Shown piece by piece: positions 25,329 through 34,267 of a stretch of DNA of 64,000 bases. Each line of letters begins with the position of its first letter. The stretch's first letter is position 1. Below the pieces are notes generated by a model, which saw only the letters and a program-made list of their open reading frames with translations, made no database searches and was not told where the DNA came from. The translations under genes were made by a program, and so were the position numbers. This DNA comes from Mycolicibacterium stellerae (lineage in GTDB: Bacteria > Actinomycetota > Actinomycetes > Mycobacteriales > Mycobacteriaceae), in contig NZ_RARC01000029.1 in NCBI RefSeq assembly GCF_003719305.1, forward strand, positions 22,754 to 86,753. Direction: 5' to 3'.

Positions 25329-26117
25329 TCAGGCGCGCTGGCTCGATACCGAAATTACCTCTCCGGTCAGATAACTGGAGTAGTCGCTGGCAAGGAACGC
25401 AATCGTGGCCGCGACCTCCCACGGTTCGGCGGCCCGGCCGAAGGCCTCCCCCTCCGACAGCCGATCGAGCAGATCCGACGAACTCGTCTTCTCCAGGAAC
25501 TTGTGGCGCGCGATGCTCGGCGACACGGCATTGATCCGCACGCCGTGCTCGACGGCTTCGATTGCGCTGCAGCGGGTCAGGGCCATCACGCCCGCCTTCG
25601 CCGCGGCATAGTGCGACTGCGAATGCTGGGCCCGCCAGCCGAGCACGCTGGCGTTGTTGACGATCACGCCGCCGTGGCCGGCGTCGCGGAAGTACCGCAG
25701 TGCGGCACGGGTCGCCCGCATCACCGACGTCAACGTCACGTTGAGCACCCGGTCCCATTCGTCGTCGGTCATGTCGATGACCGGGGTCTGGCCGCCGAGG
25801 CCTGCGTTGTTGACGAGCACATCGAGGCGCCCCAACCGCGCGGTCGTCGACGAGATGAGCGCATCGACCTGCGCGGTAGACGTCACATCGCAGACCACGC
25901 TCTCCACCCGGCCAAGGCCGAGCCCCGCCAACTGGTCCCGGGTTTCACCGAGGCGCCGCTCGTGGTGGTCGGAGACGACCACGTCGGCGCCCTCGGCCAG
26001 CGCGCGGCGCGCGACTGCCGACCCGATGCCGGTGCCGGCCGCCGCCGTCACAACGACCACCTTTCCGGTCAGAAGTCCATGCCCGTCAATCTCTTTGGGC
26101 GCTTCGGCAAGACTCAT
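25329..26117 (-). CDS. ipdF: IpdF, short-chain dehydrogenase of the HIP pathway
   Basis: The protein has 262 residues: TAAAGTGIGSAVARR near 26-40 (an AAAGTGIG variant of the TGxxxGxG loop), NNAG near 106, NASVLGWRAQHSQSHYAAAKAG near 155-175 (Ser-Tyr-Lys) and VSPSIARHKFL near 200. IpdF (Rv3559c) oxidises the 5-hydroxyl of 5-OH-HIP-CoA to HIP-CoA. ATG at 26117 has AGGAG upstream; the longer open frame is antisense to nothing real and is discounted. It is downstream of fadE30 on the KstR2-controlled leftward operon. Confidence 0.9.
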   Translation of the reverse strand: MSLAEAPKEIDGHGLLTGKVVVVTAAAGTGIGSAVARRALAEGADVVVSDHHERRLGETRDQLAGLGLGRVESVVCDVTSTAQVDALISSTTARLGRLDVLVNNAGLGGQTPVIDMTDDEWDRVLNVTLTSVMRATRAALRYFRDAGHGGVIVNNASVLGWRAQHSQSHYAAAKAGVMALTRCSAIEAVEHGVRINAVSPSIARHKFLEKTSSSDLLDRLSEGEAFGRAAEPWEVAATIAFLASDYSSYLTGEVISVSSQRA

Positions 26118-26142
26118 ACACGTCTCCTCTTCGCGCGGGCGC

Positions 26143-27306
26143 TCATCGGCCTTTGACCTCACGCGGTAAGCCGAGCACGCGCTCGGCGATGATGTTGCGC
26201 TGGATTTCGTTCGACCCGCCGTAGATGGTGTCGGCGCGGGTGAACAGGTACAGATGCTGCCACTCGTCGAACTTGCCGCCCTCTGCCACCAGACCTGCCT
26301 TACCGACGATATCCATCGCCAGCTCGCCGAGATCACGATGCCAATTGGCCCACAACAACTTTGACACCGAATCTTTTCCGGCGGCCTGCCGGCCCCCCTC
26401 CACGTCCATGGTGGCGAGCGCGTAGGACCGCATGGTGCGCAGGCCCACCCACGAGCGGGTGAGGCGCTCTCGGATAACCGGATCGTCGACGGCGCCGGTC
26501 TCCTTGGCCACGTCGGCCAGGTTGGAAAGTTCACGCGCGTAACGGATCTGCTGCCCAAGCGTCGACACGCCGCGCTCGAAGGTCAGCGTCCCCATCGCCA
26601 CCCGCCAGCCGTCGCCGGGCTGACCGACGACGAGGTCTGCGTCGGTGCGGGCGTCGTCGAAGAACACCTCGTTGAAATCAGCCGTCCCCGTCAGCTGCAC
26701 AATCGGGCGTACCTCGACTCCGGGCTGATCGAGCGGAACCAGCAGATACGAAAGGCCGGCGTGTCGCTTCGAGCCCTTCTCTGTGCGAGCCACCACGAAG
26801 CACCACTGCGAGAGGTGCGCCATCGACGTCCACACCTTCTGGCCGTTGATCACCCACTGATCGCCGTCGAGTTCGGCGGTGGTCGAAACGTTGGCCAGAT
26901 CGCTCCCTGCGCCGGGCTCCGAATAGCCCTGGCACCACAGTTCGGTCACGTTGAGGATGTTCGGCAGGAAGCGCTTCTGCTGCTCCGGCGTGCCGTAGGC
27001 GATCAGCGTCGGCCCGAGCAGTTCCTCGCCGAAGTGGTTGACCTTGTCGGGGGCGTCGGCCTTGGCGTACTCCTCATAGAAGGCGACGCGGTGCGCAACC
27101 GAAAGGCCGCGGCCGCCGTGCTCTTCGGGCCAGCCCAGACACGTCATGCCCGCAGCGGCGAGATGCTTGTTCCACGCCAACCGGTCTTCGAACGCCTCAT
27201 CCTCGCGACCCGGCCCGCCGAGACCCTTGAGCGCGGCGAATTCACCGACGAGATTGTCGGCGAGCCAGTCGCGGACCTCGGCCCGAAACTCATGGACCTC
27301 CATCAT
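26143..27306 (-). CDS. fadE30: Acyl-CoA dehydrogenase FadE30
   Basis: The full-length ACAD has 387 residues: ELWCQGYSEPGAGSDLA near 122-138 (substrate/FAD loop), WVINGQKVWTSMAHLSQW near 149-166, DTIYGGSNEIQRNIIAERVLGLPR at the C-terminus (FAD-binding; abbreviated as IYGGSNEIQRN). FadE30 dehydrogenates HIP-CoA after FadD3 in ring C/D breakdown (Rv3560c). Two adjacent ATGs (27306 and 27303) can start it; the second has a slightly better spaced GGGA. The KstR2 box at 27323 lies 17 bp upstream and is shared with fadD3. Confidence 0.92.
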   Translation of the reverse strand: MMEVHEFRAEVRDWLADNLVGEFAALKGLGGPGREDEAFEDRLAWNKHLAAAGMTCLGWPEEHGGRGLSVAHRVAFYEEYAKADAPDKVNHFGEELLGPTLIAYGTPEQQKRFLPNILNVTELWCQGYSEPGAGSDLANVSTTAELDGDQWVINGQKVWTSMAHLSQWCFVVARTEKGSKRHAGLSYLLVPLDQPGVEVRPIVQLTGTADFNEVFFDDARTDADLVVGQPGDGWRVAMGTLTFERGVSTLGQQIRYARELSNLADVAKETGAVDDPVIRERLTRSWVGLRTMRSYALATMDVEGGRQAAGKDSVSKLLWANWHRDLGELAMDIVGKAGLVAEGGKFDEWQHLYLFTRADTIYGGSNEIQRNIIAERVLGLPREVKGR

Positions 27307-27322
27307 CCCTGTAGGCTAACCT

Positions 27323-27336
27323 ACCAAGCACTTGCT
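27323..27336. promoter_or_regulatory. KstR2 operator between fadE30 and fadD3
   Basis: ACCAAGCACTTGCT fits AnCAAGnnCTTGnT exactly. It sits in a 47-bp space between divergent starts, so it should control both the fadE30-ipdF and the fadD3-fadE31-32-33 operons. Confidence 0.9.
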
Positions 27337-27353
27337 TTGTTGGAGGAGCGTCG

Positions 27354-28889
27354 ATGAAGACCGATCTGAGGACCATTCCGCAGGTCCTGGACCGGATTGC
27401 CGACCAATTCGCCGACCACGAAGCCCTGATAGCGGGCGATCGGCGGCTCACCTTCGCGCAGTTGCGCCGCGAGGTGCGGGGAGCCGCCGCCGCGATGATC
27501 GACCTGGGCGTTGCCGCCGGGGACCGCGTCGCGATCTGGTCGCCGAACACCTGGCACTGGGTGGTCGCATGCCTGGCCACCCACTACGCGGGCGGCGTCG
27601 TCGTCCCCCTCAACACCCGCTACACCGCAGGCGAAGCCGCCGACGTACTGGCCCGCACAGGGGCGCCGCTGCTGGTCGCGGCCGGCGAGTTCCTCGGCGC
27701 CGACAAGACCGCCAACCTGGACCGGACCGCGCTGCCCGACCTGCGGCACATCGTGCGAGTCCCGATCGACAAGGACGACGGCAACTGGGCCGAGTTCGTC
27801 GCCCGCGGGTCTGATCTGGACGCGGTCGAGCGCCGCGCGGCGGCGGTCAGGCCAGACGACGTCAGCGACATCCTTTTCACCTCCGGCACCACCGGCCGCA
27901 GCAAGGGCGCGCTATGTGCGCACCGGCAGTCGCTGGACGCTCCCGCGGCGTGGGCGGCGTGCGGGCAGGTCACCAGCGCCGACCGCTACCTCTGCATAAA
28001 CCCGTTCTTTCACAACTTCGGCTACAAGGCGGGCATCCTGGCCTGCCTTCAGACCGGGGCAACGCTGATACCGCAGCTCACATTCGACCCGGAGAAGGCG
28101 ATGGCCGCGGTGGCCGAACACCGGATCACCGTGCTTCCCGGGCCCCCGACGATCTACCAGAGCCTGCTCGACCATCCCAGGCGCGGCGACTACGACCTCA
28201 GCTCGCTGCGATTCGCGGTCACCGGCGCCGCGACGATCCCGGTGGTGCTGATCGAACGCATGCAGTCGGAATTGGACATCGACATCGTGCTGACGGCGTA
28301 CGGGCTGACCGAGGCCAGCGGGTTCGGCACGATGTGCCGCCCCGACGACGACGCCGTCACCGTCGCCACCACGTGCGGGCGCCCGATAGCCGACTTCGAG
28401 CTGCGCATCGACAACCCAGCCGACGACGGCACGGGCGAGGTGCTGCTGCGCGGACCCAACGTGATGCTCGGCTACCTCGACGATCCCGAGGCGACGGCCA
28501 ACACCGTCGACGCCGACGGCTGGCTGCACACCGGCGACGTCGGCCGCGTCGACGAGGCCGGGAATCTGAAGATCACCGACCGGCTCAAGGACATGTACAT
28601 CTGTGGCGGGTTCAATGTCTACCCCGCCGAGATCGAGCAGGTGCTCGCACGCCTGGACGGGGTCGCCGAGGCCGCCGTCATCGGGGTGCCCGACGAACGG
28701 TTGGGCGAGGTCGGCAAGGCGTTCGTCGTCAAGCTGCCCGGCGCCGAACTCGACGAGGCGGCCGTGATCGCTTACACCCGTGAGCATCTAGCGAACTTCA
28801 AGACCCCGCGATCGGTGGCTTTCCTCGACGTACTGCCGCGCAACCCGGGAGGCAAAGTGGTCAAACCGCAACTGCGAGAGTCCATCTGA
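27354..28889 (+). CDS. fadD3: FadD3, HIP-CoA ligase
   Basis: This 511-residue adenylate-forming enzyme has the P-loop TSGTTGRSKGA near 176-186, YGLTEASG near 316-323, WLHTGDVG near 391-398, the hinge Asp-Arg in KITDRLKDMYICGGFNVYP near 405-423, and the catalytic Lys in NPGGKVVK near 499-506. FadD3 activates HIP (the methylhexahydroindanedione propionate) with CoA and ATP, the entry step of rings C/D. ATG at 27354 follows GGAGGAG. It heads a four-gene operon with 1- to 4-bp overlaps. Confidence 0.93.
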   Translation: MKTDLRTIPQVLDRIADQFADHEALIAGDRRLTFAQLRREVRGAAAAMIDLGVAAGDRVAIWSPNTWHWVVACLATHYAGGVVVPLNTRYTAGEAADVLARTGAPLLVAAGEFLGADKTANLDRTALPDLRHIVRVPIDKDDGNWAEFVARGSDLDAVERRAAAVRPDDVSDILFTSGTTGRSKGALCAHRQSLDAPAAWAACGQVTSADRYLCINPFFHNFGYKAGILACLQTGATLIPQLTFDPEKAMAAVAEHRITVLPGPPTIYQSLLDHPRRGDYDLSSLRFAVTGAATIPVVLIERMQSELDIDIVLTAYGLTEASGFGTMCRPDDDAVTVATTCGRPIADFELRIDNPADDGTGEVLLRGPNVMLGYLDDPEATANTVDADGWLHTGDVGRVDEAGNLKITDRLKDMYICGGFNVYPAEIEQVLARLDGVAEAAVIGVPDERLGEVGKAFVVKLPGAELDEAAVIAYTREHLANFKTPRSVAFLDVLPRNPGGKVVKPQLRESI

Positions 28890-30028
28890 TGGACCTGGCT
28901 TTCGACAGCAAGACAGAGGAGTTCCGGACCGAGGTTCGCGACTTTCTCGCCGCCAACAAAGAACACTTCCCGACCAAGTCCTATGACACGGCAGAAGGCT
29001 TCGAACAGCACCGGCGTTGGGACAAGGTGCTTTTCGACGCGGGCCTGTCGGTCATCGCGTGGCCGGAGCGCTACGGCGGCCGCGACGCCACGCTGCTTCA
29101 GTGGATCGTCTACGAGGAGGAGTACTTCCGGGCCGGGGCGCCCGGTCGCGCCAGCGCCAACGGCACCTCGATGCTGGCTCCGACGCTGTTCGCGCACGGC
29201 ACCGAGGAACAACTCGATCGGGTGCTGCCGAAGATGGCCAGCGGCGAGGAGATCTGGGCGCAGGCCTGGTCGGAGCCGGAGTCGGGCAGCGACCTGGCGT
29301 CGCTGCGCTCAACCGCGACCAAGACCGACGGCGGCTGGAAGCTCAACGGACAGAAGATCTGGAGTTCGCGGGCGCCGTTCGGCGACAGGGCATTCGGACT
29401 CTTCAGGTCTGATCCCGAAGCCGAGCGGCACAAGGGGCTGACCTACTTCATGTTCGACCTGAAGGCTGACGGGGTGACGGTGCGGCCCATCGCCCAACTC
29501 GGCGGCGACACCGGGTTCGGGGAGATCTTCCTCGACGACGTCAGCGTGGCCGACCACGACGTGATCGGCGAGGTGCACGACGGCTGGCGCGCCGCGATGA
29601 GCACCTCGAGCAACGAGCGCGGGATGTCGCTGCGCAGCCCCGCGCGGTTCATCGCGCCCGCCGAGCGACTCGTCGAGCAATGGAAGACCAATCCAGATCC
29701 CGTCTTCACCGACCGGGTCGCCGATGCGTGGATCAAGGCGCAGGCGTACCGTCTGCACACCTTCGGAACCGTGACGCGGCTCGCCAACGGCGGCGAGCTC
29801 GGCGCCGAGTCGTCGATCACCAAGGTGTTCTGGTCGGATCTCGATGTCGCCCTTCACCAGACGGCGCTGGACATGCGGGGCGCAGACGGCGAGCTGGTGG
29901 ACTCCTGGACAGAGGGCCTGCTTTTCGCGCTCGGCGGTCCGATCTACGCGGGCACCAACGAAATTCAGCGCAACATCATCGCCGAGCGCCTGTTGGGCCT
30001 GCCCCGAGAACCCAAGGGCCAGAAATGA
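28889..30028 (+). CDS. fadE31: Acyl-CoA dehydrogenase FadE31
   Basis: The 379-residue ACAD keeps IWAQAWSEPESGSDLASLRS near 128-147, WKLNGQKIWSSRAPFGDRAF near 150-169, ERGMSLRSP near 246, and the C-terminal IYAGTNEIQRNIIAERLLGLPREP stretch (abbreviated). Start ATG overlaps the fadD3 stop by one base. FadE31 (Rv3562) with FadE32 and FadE33 acts late in HIP-CoA degradation; by analogy to other mycobacterial FadE pairs it is the full-length partner of shorter subunits. Confidence 0.91.
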   Translation: MDLAFDSKTEEFRTEVRDFLAANKEHFPTKSYDTAEGFEQHRRWDKVLFDAGLSVIAWPERYGGRDATLLQWIVYEEEYFRAGAPGRASANGTSMLAPTLFAHGTEEQLDRVLPKMASGEEIWAQAWSEPESGSDLASLRSTATKTDGGWKLNGQKIWSSRAPFGDRAFGLFRSDPEAERHKGLTYFMFDLKADGVTVRPIAQLGGDTGFGEIFLDDVSVADHDVIGEVHDGWRAAMSTSSNERGMSLRSPARFIAPAERLVEQWKTNPDPVFTDRVADAWIKAQAYRLHTFGTVTRLANGGELGAESSITKVFWSDLDVALHQTALDMRGADGELVDSWTEGLLFALGGPIYAGTNEIQRNIIAERLLGLPREPKGQK

Positions 30029-30978
30029 ACTTCGAGATCGACGAACAGCAGCGAGACTTCGCGGCGAGCATCGACGCCGCGCTCGGCTCCGCAGGCGTTC
30101 CCGCTGCAGTGCGCGCATGGGCCGACGGCGACACCGGCCCCGGCCGCAAGGTGTGGTCCACACTGGCCGACCTCGGCGTGACGGCGCTGCTGGTGCCCGA
30201 GCAGTTTGATGGCATCGGCGCACATCCCGTCGACCTGGTCGTCGCGGCTGAACGCCTCGGGTACTGGGGCGTCCCCGGCCCGGTTGTCGAATCCGTCGCG
30301 GTGGCACCGATTCTGCTCGCCGACGACGAACGTTGCGGTGCGCTCGCGTCCGGTGAGTTGATCGCCACGGTCACCTTCCCACCGCATGTGCCACGCGCCG
30401 TCGACGCCGACTCCGCAGGGTTGATTCTCGTCGCGGGCGACGGTGAGGTGCGCGACGGCAGCGCGGGCAGTCGACACGACTCGGTCGACCCCGCACGCAA
30501 GCTGTTCGACGCGGCGGCTTCCGGCGACGCCCGAAAGGCTGACACCGCAAAGTCTTTCGAGTACGGTGTGCTCGCTACGGCAGCGCAGCTGGTCGGTGCG
30601 GGCCAAGCCATGCTGGACGCCTCGGTGGCATACGCGAAACAGCGCAGCCAGTTCGGCAGGACGATCGGGTCATATCAGGCCATCAAACACAAGCTTGCCG
30701 ACGTGCACATCGCCGTCGAGTTGGCCAGGCCGCTGGTCTACGGTGCGGCCCTGTCGCTGGCAGACGGCTCGCCTGACACGGCACGCGATGTCAGCGCGGC
30801 GCTCGTCGCGGCGGCCGACGCCGCGCTGCTGTCTGCCCGCTCGTCACTGCAGACCCACGGCGCCATCGGCTTCACACAGGAGCACGACCTGTCACTTCTG
30901 CTGTTGCGGGTACAGGCGCTGCGGTCGGCGTGGGGTGATCCGACATGGCACCGCCGCCGGGTATTGGAGGCCTTGTGA
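30025..30978 (+). CDS. fadE32: Acyl-CoA dehydrogenase FadE32
   Basis: This 317-residue ACAD is about 60 residues shorter than the normal length and reduced in the middle beta domain. It keeps the C-terminal helical core: DASVAYAKQRSQFGRTIGSYQAIKH near 199-223 and LQTHGAIGFTQEHDLSLLL near 275-293. Such short FadEs work only as heteromers with another subunit. ATGA overlaps with both neighbours and the operon context (Rv3563) fix the assignment. FadE32 has been implicated in MOODA-CoA dehydrogenation. Confidence 0.9.
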   Translation: MNFEIDEQQRDFAASIDAALGSAGVPAAVRAWADGDTGPGRKVWSTLADLGVTALLVPEQFDGIGAHPVDLVVAAERLGYWGVPGPVVESVAVAPILLADDERCGALASGELIATVTFPPHVPRAVDADSAGLILVAGDGEVRDGSAGSRHDSVDPARKLFDAAASGDARKADTAKSFEYGVLATAAQLVGAGQAMLDASVAYAKQRSQFGRTIGSYQAIKHKLADVHIAVELARPLVYGAALSLADGSPDTARDVSAALVAAADAALLSARSSLQTHGAIGFTQEHDLSLLLLRVQALRSAWGDPTWHRRRVLEAL

Positions 30979-31919
30979 TGAGTCAAGAACGCGAACTACT
31001 GCGTGAAACCGTCGCGGCGTTGGTCGACAAACACGCGTCTCCCGCCGCGGTGCGCCAAGCCATCGAGTCGGAGCGCGGCTACGACGAGTCGCTGTGGAAG
31101 CTGTTGTGCGAGCAGGTCGGAGCCGCCGCTCTGGTGGTGCCCGAGGAACGGGGCGGCGCGGGAGGAGAGCTCGCCGACGCCGCCGTCGTCCTCGAGGAGC
31201 TGGCCAAGGCGCTGACGCCGACGCCGCTGCTGGGCACCACGCTTGCCGAGCTCGCACTGCTCTCCGCCGACGAGCCCGACGCCGATGCGCTGGAAAACCT
31301 TGCCGAAGGCACCGCGATCGGGACCGTTGTCTTCGATCCCGGCTTCGTGATCAACGGCGCCGTCGCCGACATCGTCGTCGCCGCCGACGGCGAGAAGCTC
31401 ACCCGCTGGACCACGTTCACGTCGACACCCGTCGACACCATGGACCTGACCCGGCCGTTGGCACGGTTGCGGCCGCAGGACACCGCCGACATCGGCGCCG
31501 ACCCCGGCCTTGCCGACACCGCTTCGATCCTGGTTGCCGTCGAGCAGATCGGCGCGGCGGCGAAATGCCTCGACCTGACCGTCGAATACACCAAGGACCG
31601 GGTCCAGTTCGGCCGCCCGATCGGCAGCTTCCAGGCGCTCAAGCACCGGATGGCCGACCTCTACGTCGCGGTGCAGTCCGCGCGCGCCGTCGTCAACGAC
31701 GCCGTCGCCGAACCCTCGCCCACGTCGGCGGCGCTGGCCCGGTTCTCGGCCAGCGAGGCGTTCACCAAGGTGGCCGCCGAAGCCGTGCAGATGCACGGCG
31801 GCATCGCGATCACCTGGGAGCACGACATCCAGTTGTATTTCAAGCGCGCGCACGGCAGCGCGCAGCTGCTCGGGCCGCCGCGGGAGCATCTGCGCAGGCT
31901 CGAATCCGAGGTGCTCTGA
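30978..31919 (+). CDS. fadE33: Acyl-CoA dehydrogenase FadE33
   Basis: This 313-residue short ACAD is a paralogue of FadE32: VEYTKDRVQFGRPIGSFQALKHRM near 198-221 and VQMHGGIAITWEHDIQLYF near 268-286. The start is ATG at 30978 sharing its A with the fadE32 stop, or GTG at 30975; both give nearly the same protein. In M. tuberculosis aspB follows directly; here a leftward transporter cassette begins 19 bp after the stop, cutting off the rest of the operon. Confidence 0.9.
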   Translation: MSQERELLRETVAALVDKHASPAAVRQAIESERGYDESLWKLLCEQVGAAALVVPEERGGAGGELADAAVVLEELAKALTPTPLLGTTLAELALLSADEPDADALENLAEGTAIGTVVFDPGFVINGAVADIVVAADGEKLTRWTTFTSTPVDTMDLTRPLARLRPQDTADIGADPGLADTASILVAVEQIGAAAKCLDLTVEYTKDRVQFGRPIGSFQALKHRMADLYVAVQSARAVVNDAVAEPSPTSAALARFSASEAFTKVAAEAVQMHGGIAITWEHDIQLYFKRAHGSAQLLGPPREHLRRLESEVL

Positions 31920-31937
31920 CCCGGCAGTCCGCCTGCG

Positions 31938-32861
31938 TCAGCTCTTGCCGATACCTGCGCCCGCGAGCCACTTCTTGGCGATATCAGACAGGTTTGTGCC
32001 GTCAGCGGCCTCTGCGTTCATCGAGATGAGGTCGTCGGTGGTGAGTTTGGCCGAGACCGCGTCGAGGGTCTTCTTGATCGCATCGTTCTGTTTCGCCGAC
32101 TTGATCAGCGGAACAACGTTCTCCGCAGCGAATAGGTTCTTGTCATCGTTAAGGGCCACAAGATTATTCGCGTGCAGACCAGGATCCGTGCTGAACAGGT
32201 CGCCGGCCTGAATCTGTCCGTTGGTGAGCGCCGTCATCGTCAACGTGCCACCCGCGTCGAGACTGACGAAATCCTTGAAGTTGAGACCGTAGATATCACG
32301 CAGACCGACCACGCCCTGGGTCCGTGTCTTCCATTCCGGCGGGCCGCCGAGCACCAGTTCACCGGCGACGGGTTTCAGATCCGAGATCGACTTGAGCTTG
32401 TATTTGTCGGCGGTGGCCTGTGTCACGGCCACGACATCCTTGTCCTCGGCCGGAGACGGTGTCAGCATGCCGATGCCTTCTGGCAGCTTCTTGACGAGTT
32501 CGCCGGACACCGCGTCCGGCGTCGCGGCGGTCGACTTGGGGTCGAGATAACTCAGCAGGGCACCGGTGTATTCGGGAACGAGGTCTATTGAGCCGTCCTT
32601 GAGCGCCTGGATGTACACCTCGCGGCTGCCGATGTTGAACTGCTCCTTCGTTTGCACGCCCGCCGCCTGAAGTGCCTGTGAATAGATGCTGGCGATCAAT
32701 TGGCTCTCGGTGAAGTCGGCCGAGCCGACGATGACCTGCGAACCCTCCGATCCGCCGGTGTTGCCGCCACCGGACAGCGGATCGCTGCCGCCGCCACCAC
32801 AGGCGGTCAGCACGAGAACGGAGGCGGCCGCAAGGGCCGAAAGGATGCTGCGCTTCTTCAT
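31938..32861 (-). CDS. Quaternary-amine-type ABC transporter substrate-binding lipoprotein (OpuAC/ProX fold)
   Basis: The protein has 307 residues with lipobox VLTAC (Cys21). The mature part shows the OpuAC family course: VGSADFTESQLIASIYSQAL near 50-69, NIGSREVYIQALKDGSIDLVPEYTGALL near 80-107 and LVALNDDKNLFAAENVVPLI near 236-255. FTESQ and EYTG are typical of choline/betaine/ergothioneine-type receptors (OpuC, EgtU). AGGAG precedes ATG at 32861. It is the last gene of a leftward IclR-ATPase-permease-permease-receptor operon divergent from an aromatic-amino-acid-lyase homologue, which suggests an imidazolic or aromatic betaine as ligand (inference). Confidence 0.86.
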   Translation of the reverse strand: MKKRSILSALAAASVLVLTACGGGGSDPLSGGGNTGGSEGSQVIVGSADFTESQLIASIYSQALQAAGVQTKEQFNIGSREVYIQALKDGSIDLVPEYTGALLSYLDPKSTAATPDAVSGELVKKLPEGIGMLTPSPAEDKDVVAVTQATADKYKLKSISDLKPVAGELVLGGPPEWKTRTQGVVGLRDIYGLNFKDFVSLDAGGTLTMTALTNGQIQAGDLFSTDPGLHANNLVALNDDKNLFAAENVVPLIKSAKQNDAIKKTLDAVSAKLTTDDLISMNAEAADGTNLSDIAKKWLAGAGIGKS

Positions 32862-32900
32862 GTGTCTTTCTCCTGTTGGGTGAACGGCGCCGGTCGGCAC

Positions 32901-33626
32901 CTAGGTGGCAGGCTCGAGTACCGCGGTGGCAAGCGGTGTGCTGTCCTTGGCGGCCACCCGCCGGAGACCGGGCGAGATGATAATTCGGCCGGCCCAAGCG
33001 AAAGTGAACTCGAGGACGATGGCGAGAACGGCGACAAGTATTGCGCCGCCTGCCATTTCGGCGAAGCTCGCATTCGCTCGGCCATCGAGGATGAAGCGAC
33101 CGAGGCCCTGCAGCCCGAGATACGCGGCGATGGTGGCGGTCGAGACTATCTGCAGAGTCGACGCCCGCACACCGGACACCATGAGCGGAAGCGCACAGGG
33201 AAGCTGGACGCGCATCAGGATCTGGCGCTTGGTGAAGCCCATGCCGCGGGCAGCGCCGACGGCATCCGGGTCGGCGTTCTGGATGCCCGCGTAGGTGCCG
33301 GTGAGGATCGGCGGAACCGCCAGCAGAACCAGCACGATGATGGTGGGCAGCACGTACACGAGCTTTCCCGCGGCCACCGGCGAGATGATCAGGAAGAGCA
33401 GGACGAGCAGGCCGAGCGACGGCAGCGCGCGCAACGCATTCGCAAAACCCGCGACCAATGCCTCCCCGCGACCGGTGTAGCCGATCACGATTCCAAGCGG
33501 CACCGCGATCGCCAGGGCGATGAGCAGCGCGACAGCGGAATACACGAGGTGGTAGCCGACCTGTGCCGGGATGCCTGCCGAGCCCGTCCAGTTGCCGGGG
33601 TCGGTGAACCAGCCGACGATGTTCAT
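32901..33626 (-). CDS. OpuC/ProW-type ABC permease
   Basis: The 241-residue permease has about six helices. The coupling loop is VGAARGMGFTKRQILMRVQLPCALP near 120-144, and STATIAAYLGLQGLGRFILDG near 160-180 is the conserved region of betaine permeases. ATG at 33626 overlaps the stop of the other permease (ATGA). Only the part from 33626 is coding; the longer open frame is antisense or out-of-frame. Two unequal permeases (241 and 214 residues) imply a heterodimeric channel. Confidence 0.86.
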   Translation of the reverse strand: MNIVGWFTDPGNWTGSAGIPAQVGYHLVYSAVALLIALAIAVPLGIVIGYTGRGEALVAGFANALRALPSLGLLVLLFLIISPVAAGKLVYVLPTIIVLVLLAVPPILTGTYAGIQNADPDAVGAARGMGFTKRQILMRVQLPCALPLMVSGVRASTLQIVSTATIAAYLGLQGLGRFILDGRANASFAEMAGGAILVAVLAIVLEFTFAWAGRIIISPGLRRVAAKDSTPLATAVLEPAT

Positions 33627-34267
33627 GAGGTGACCGTCCTTTGCCGCCAGGGCGTGAGGAGCTTGTTGCCCACGAGGATCAGTCCGTCGAACACGACGGC
33701 CAGCACGACGCAGAGCACGACGCCGACAATGAGCGGGGTGAACAGCCGAAGCTGAAAGCCTTGCGTGAACAGCGATCCCAGCTGCGGAATGCCCAGCAGC
33801 GCAGCCATGGTGACAATGCTGACGTTGGACACCACCGCCACCCGCAGTCCTGCCGCGATGACGGGCACGGCGACGGGCAGCTCGACCAGCAGCAGCCGTT
33901 GCCAGCCGCGATACCCCATCGCCTCCGCGGCCGCGACGGTGTCGTGGGGCACCGAGGCAAGTCCGTCTGCTACGACTCGGACCAACAACGCCACCGTGTA
34001 AAGCGTCAGTGCGACAACGATATTCACGGGGTCGAGGATCTTCGTACCCAATACCACCGGCAGGATGATGAACAGGGCGAGCGAAGGGATCGTGTAGAGC
34101 AGGCCAGCGGTTCCGACGATCGCCGCATATCCGCGCCCCGATCGGTGCGCCCACCAGCCGAGCGGTAACGCGACAACCAGTCCGAGGATCGTCGGCACCA
34201 GGGTGAGCCACGCGTGGCTGATGGTCAGGCTGACGATGCGGTCGATGTTCGACGAGATCCAGTTCAT
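33623..34267 (-). CDS. OpuC/ProW-type ABC permease, second subunit
   Basis: The 214-residue permease has helices near residues 15-40, 48-70, 78-98, 130-155 and 175-200, with the coupling loop AAAEAMGYRGWQRLLLVELPVAVP near 110-133 and VSNVSIVTMAALLGIPQLG near 145-163. It starts at ATG 34267, overlapping the ATPase stop by ATGA. It partners the 241-residue permease downstream. Confidence 0.86.
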   Translation of the reverse strand: MNWISSNIDRIVSLTISHAWLTLVPTILGLVVALPLGWWAHRSGRGYAAIVGTAGLLYTIPSLALFIILPVVLGTKILDPVNIVVALTLYTVALLVRVVADGLASVPHDTVAAAEAMGYRGWQRLLLVELPVAVPVIAAGLRVAVVSNVSIVTMAALLGIPQLGSLFTQGFQLRLFTPLIVGVVLCVVLAVVFDGLILVGNKLLTPWRQRTVTS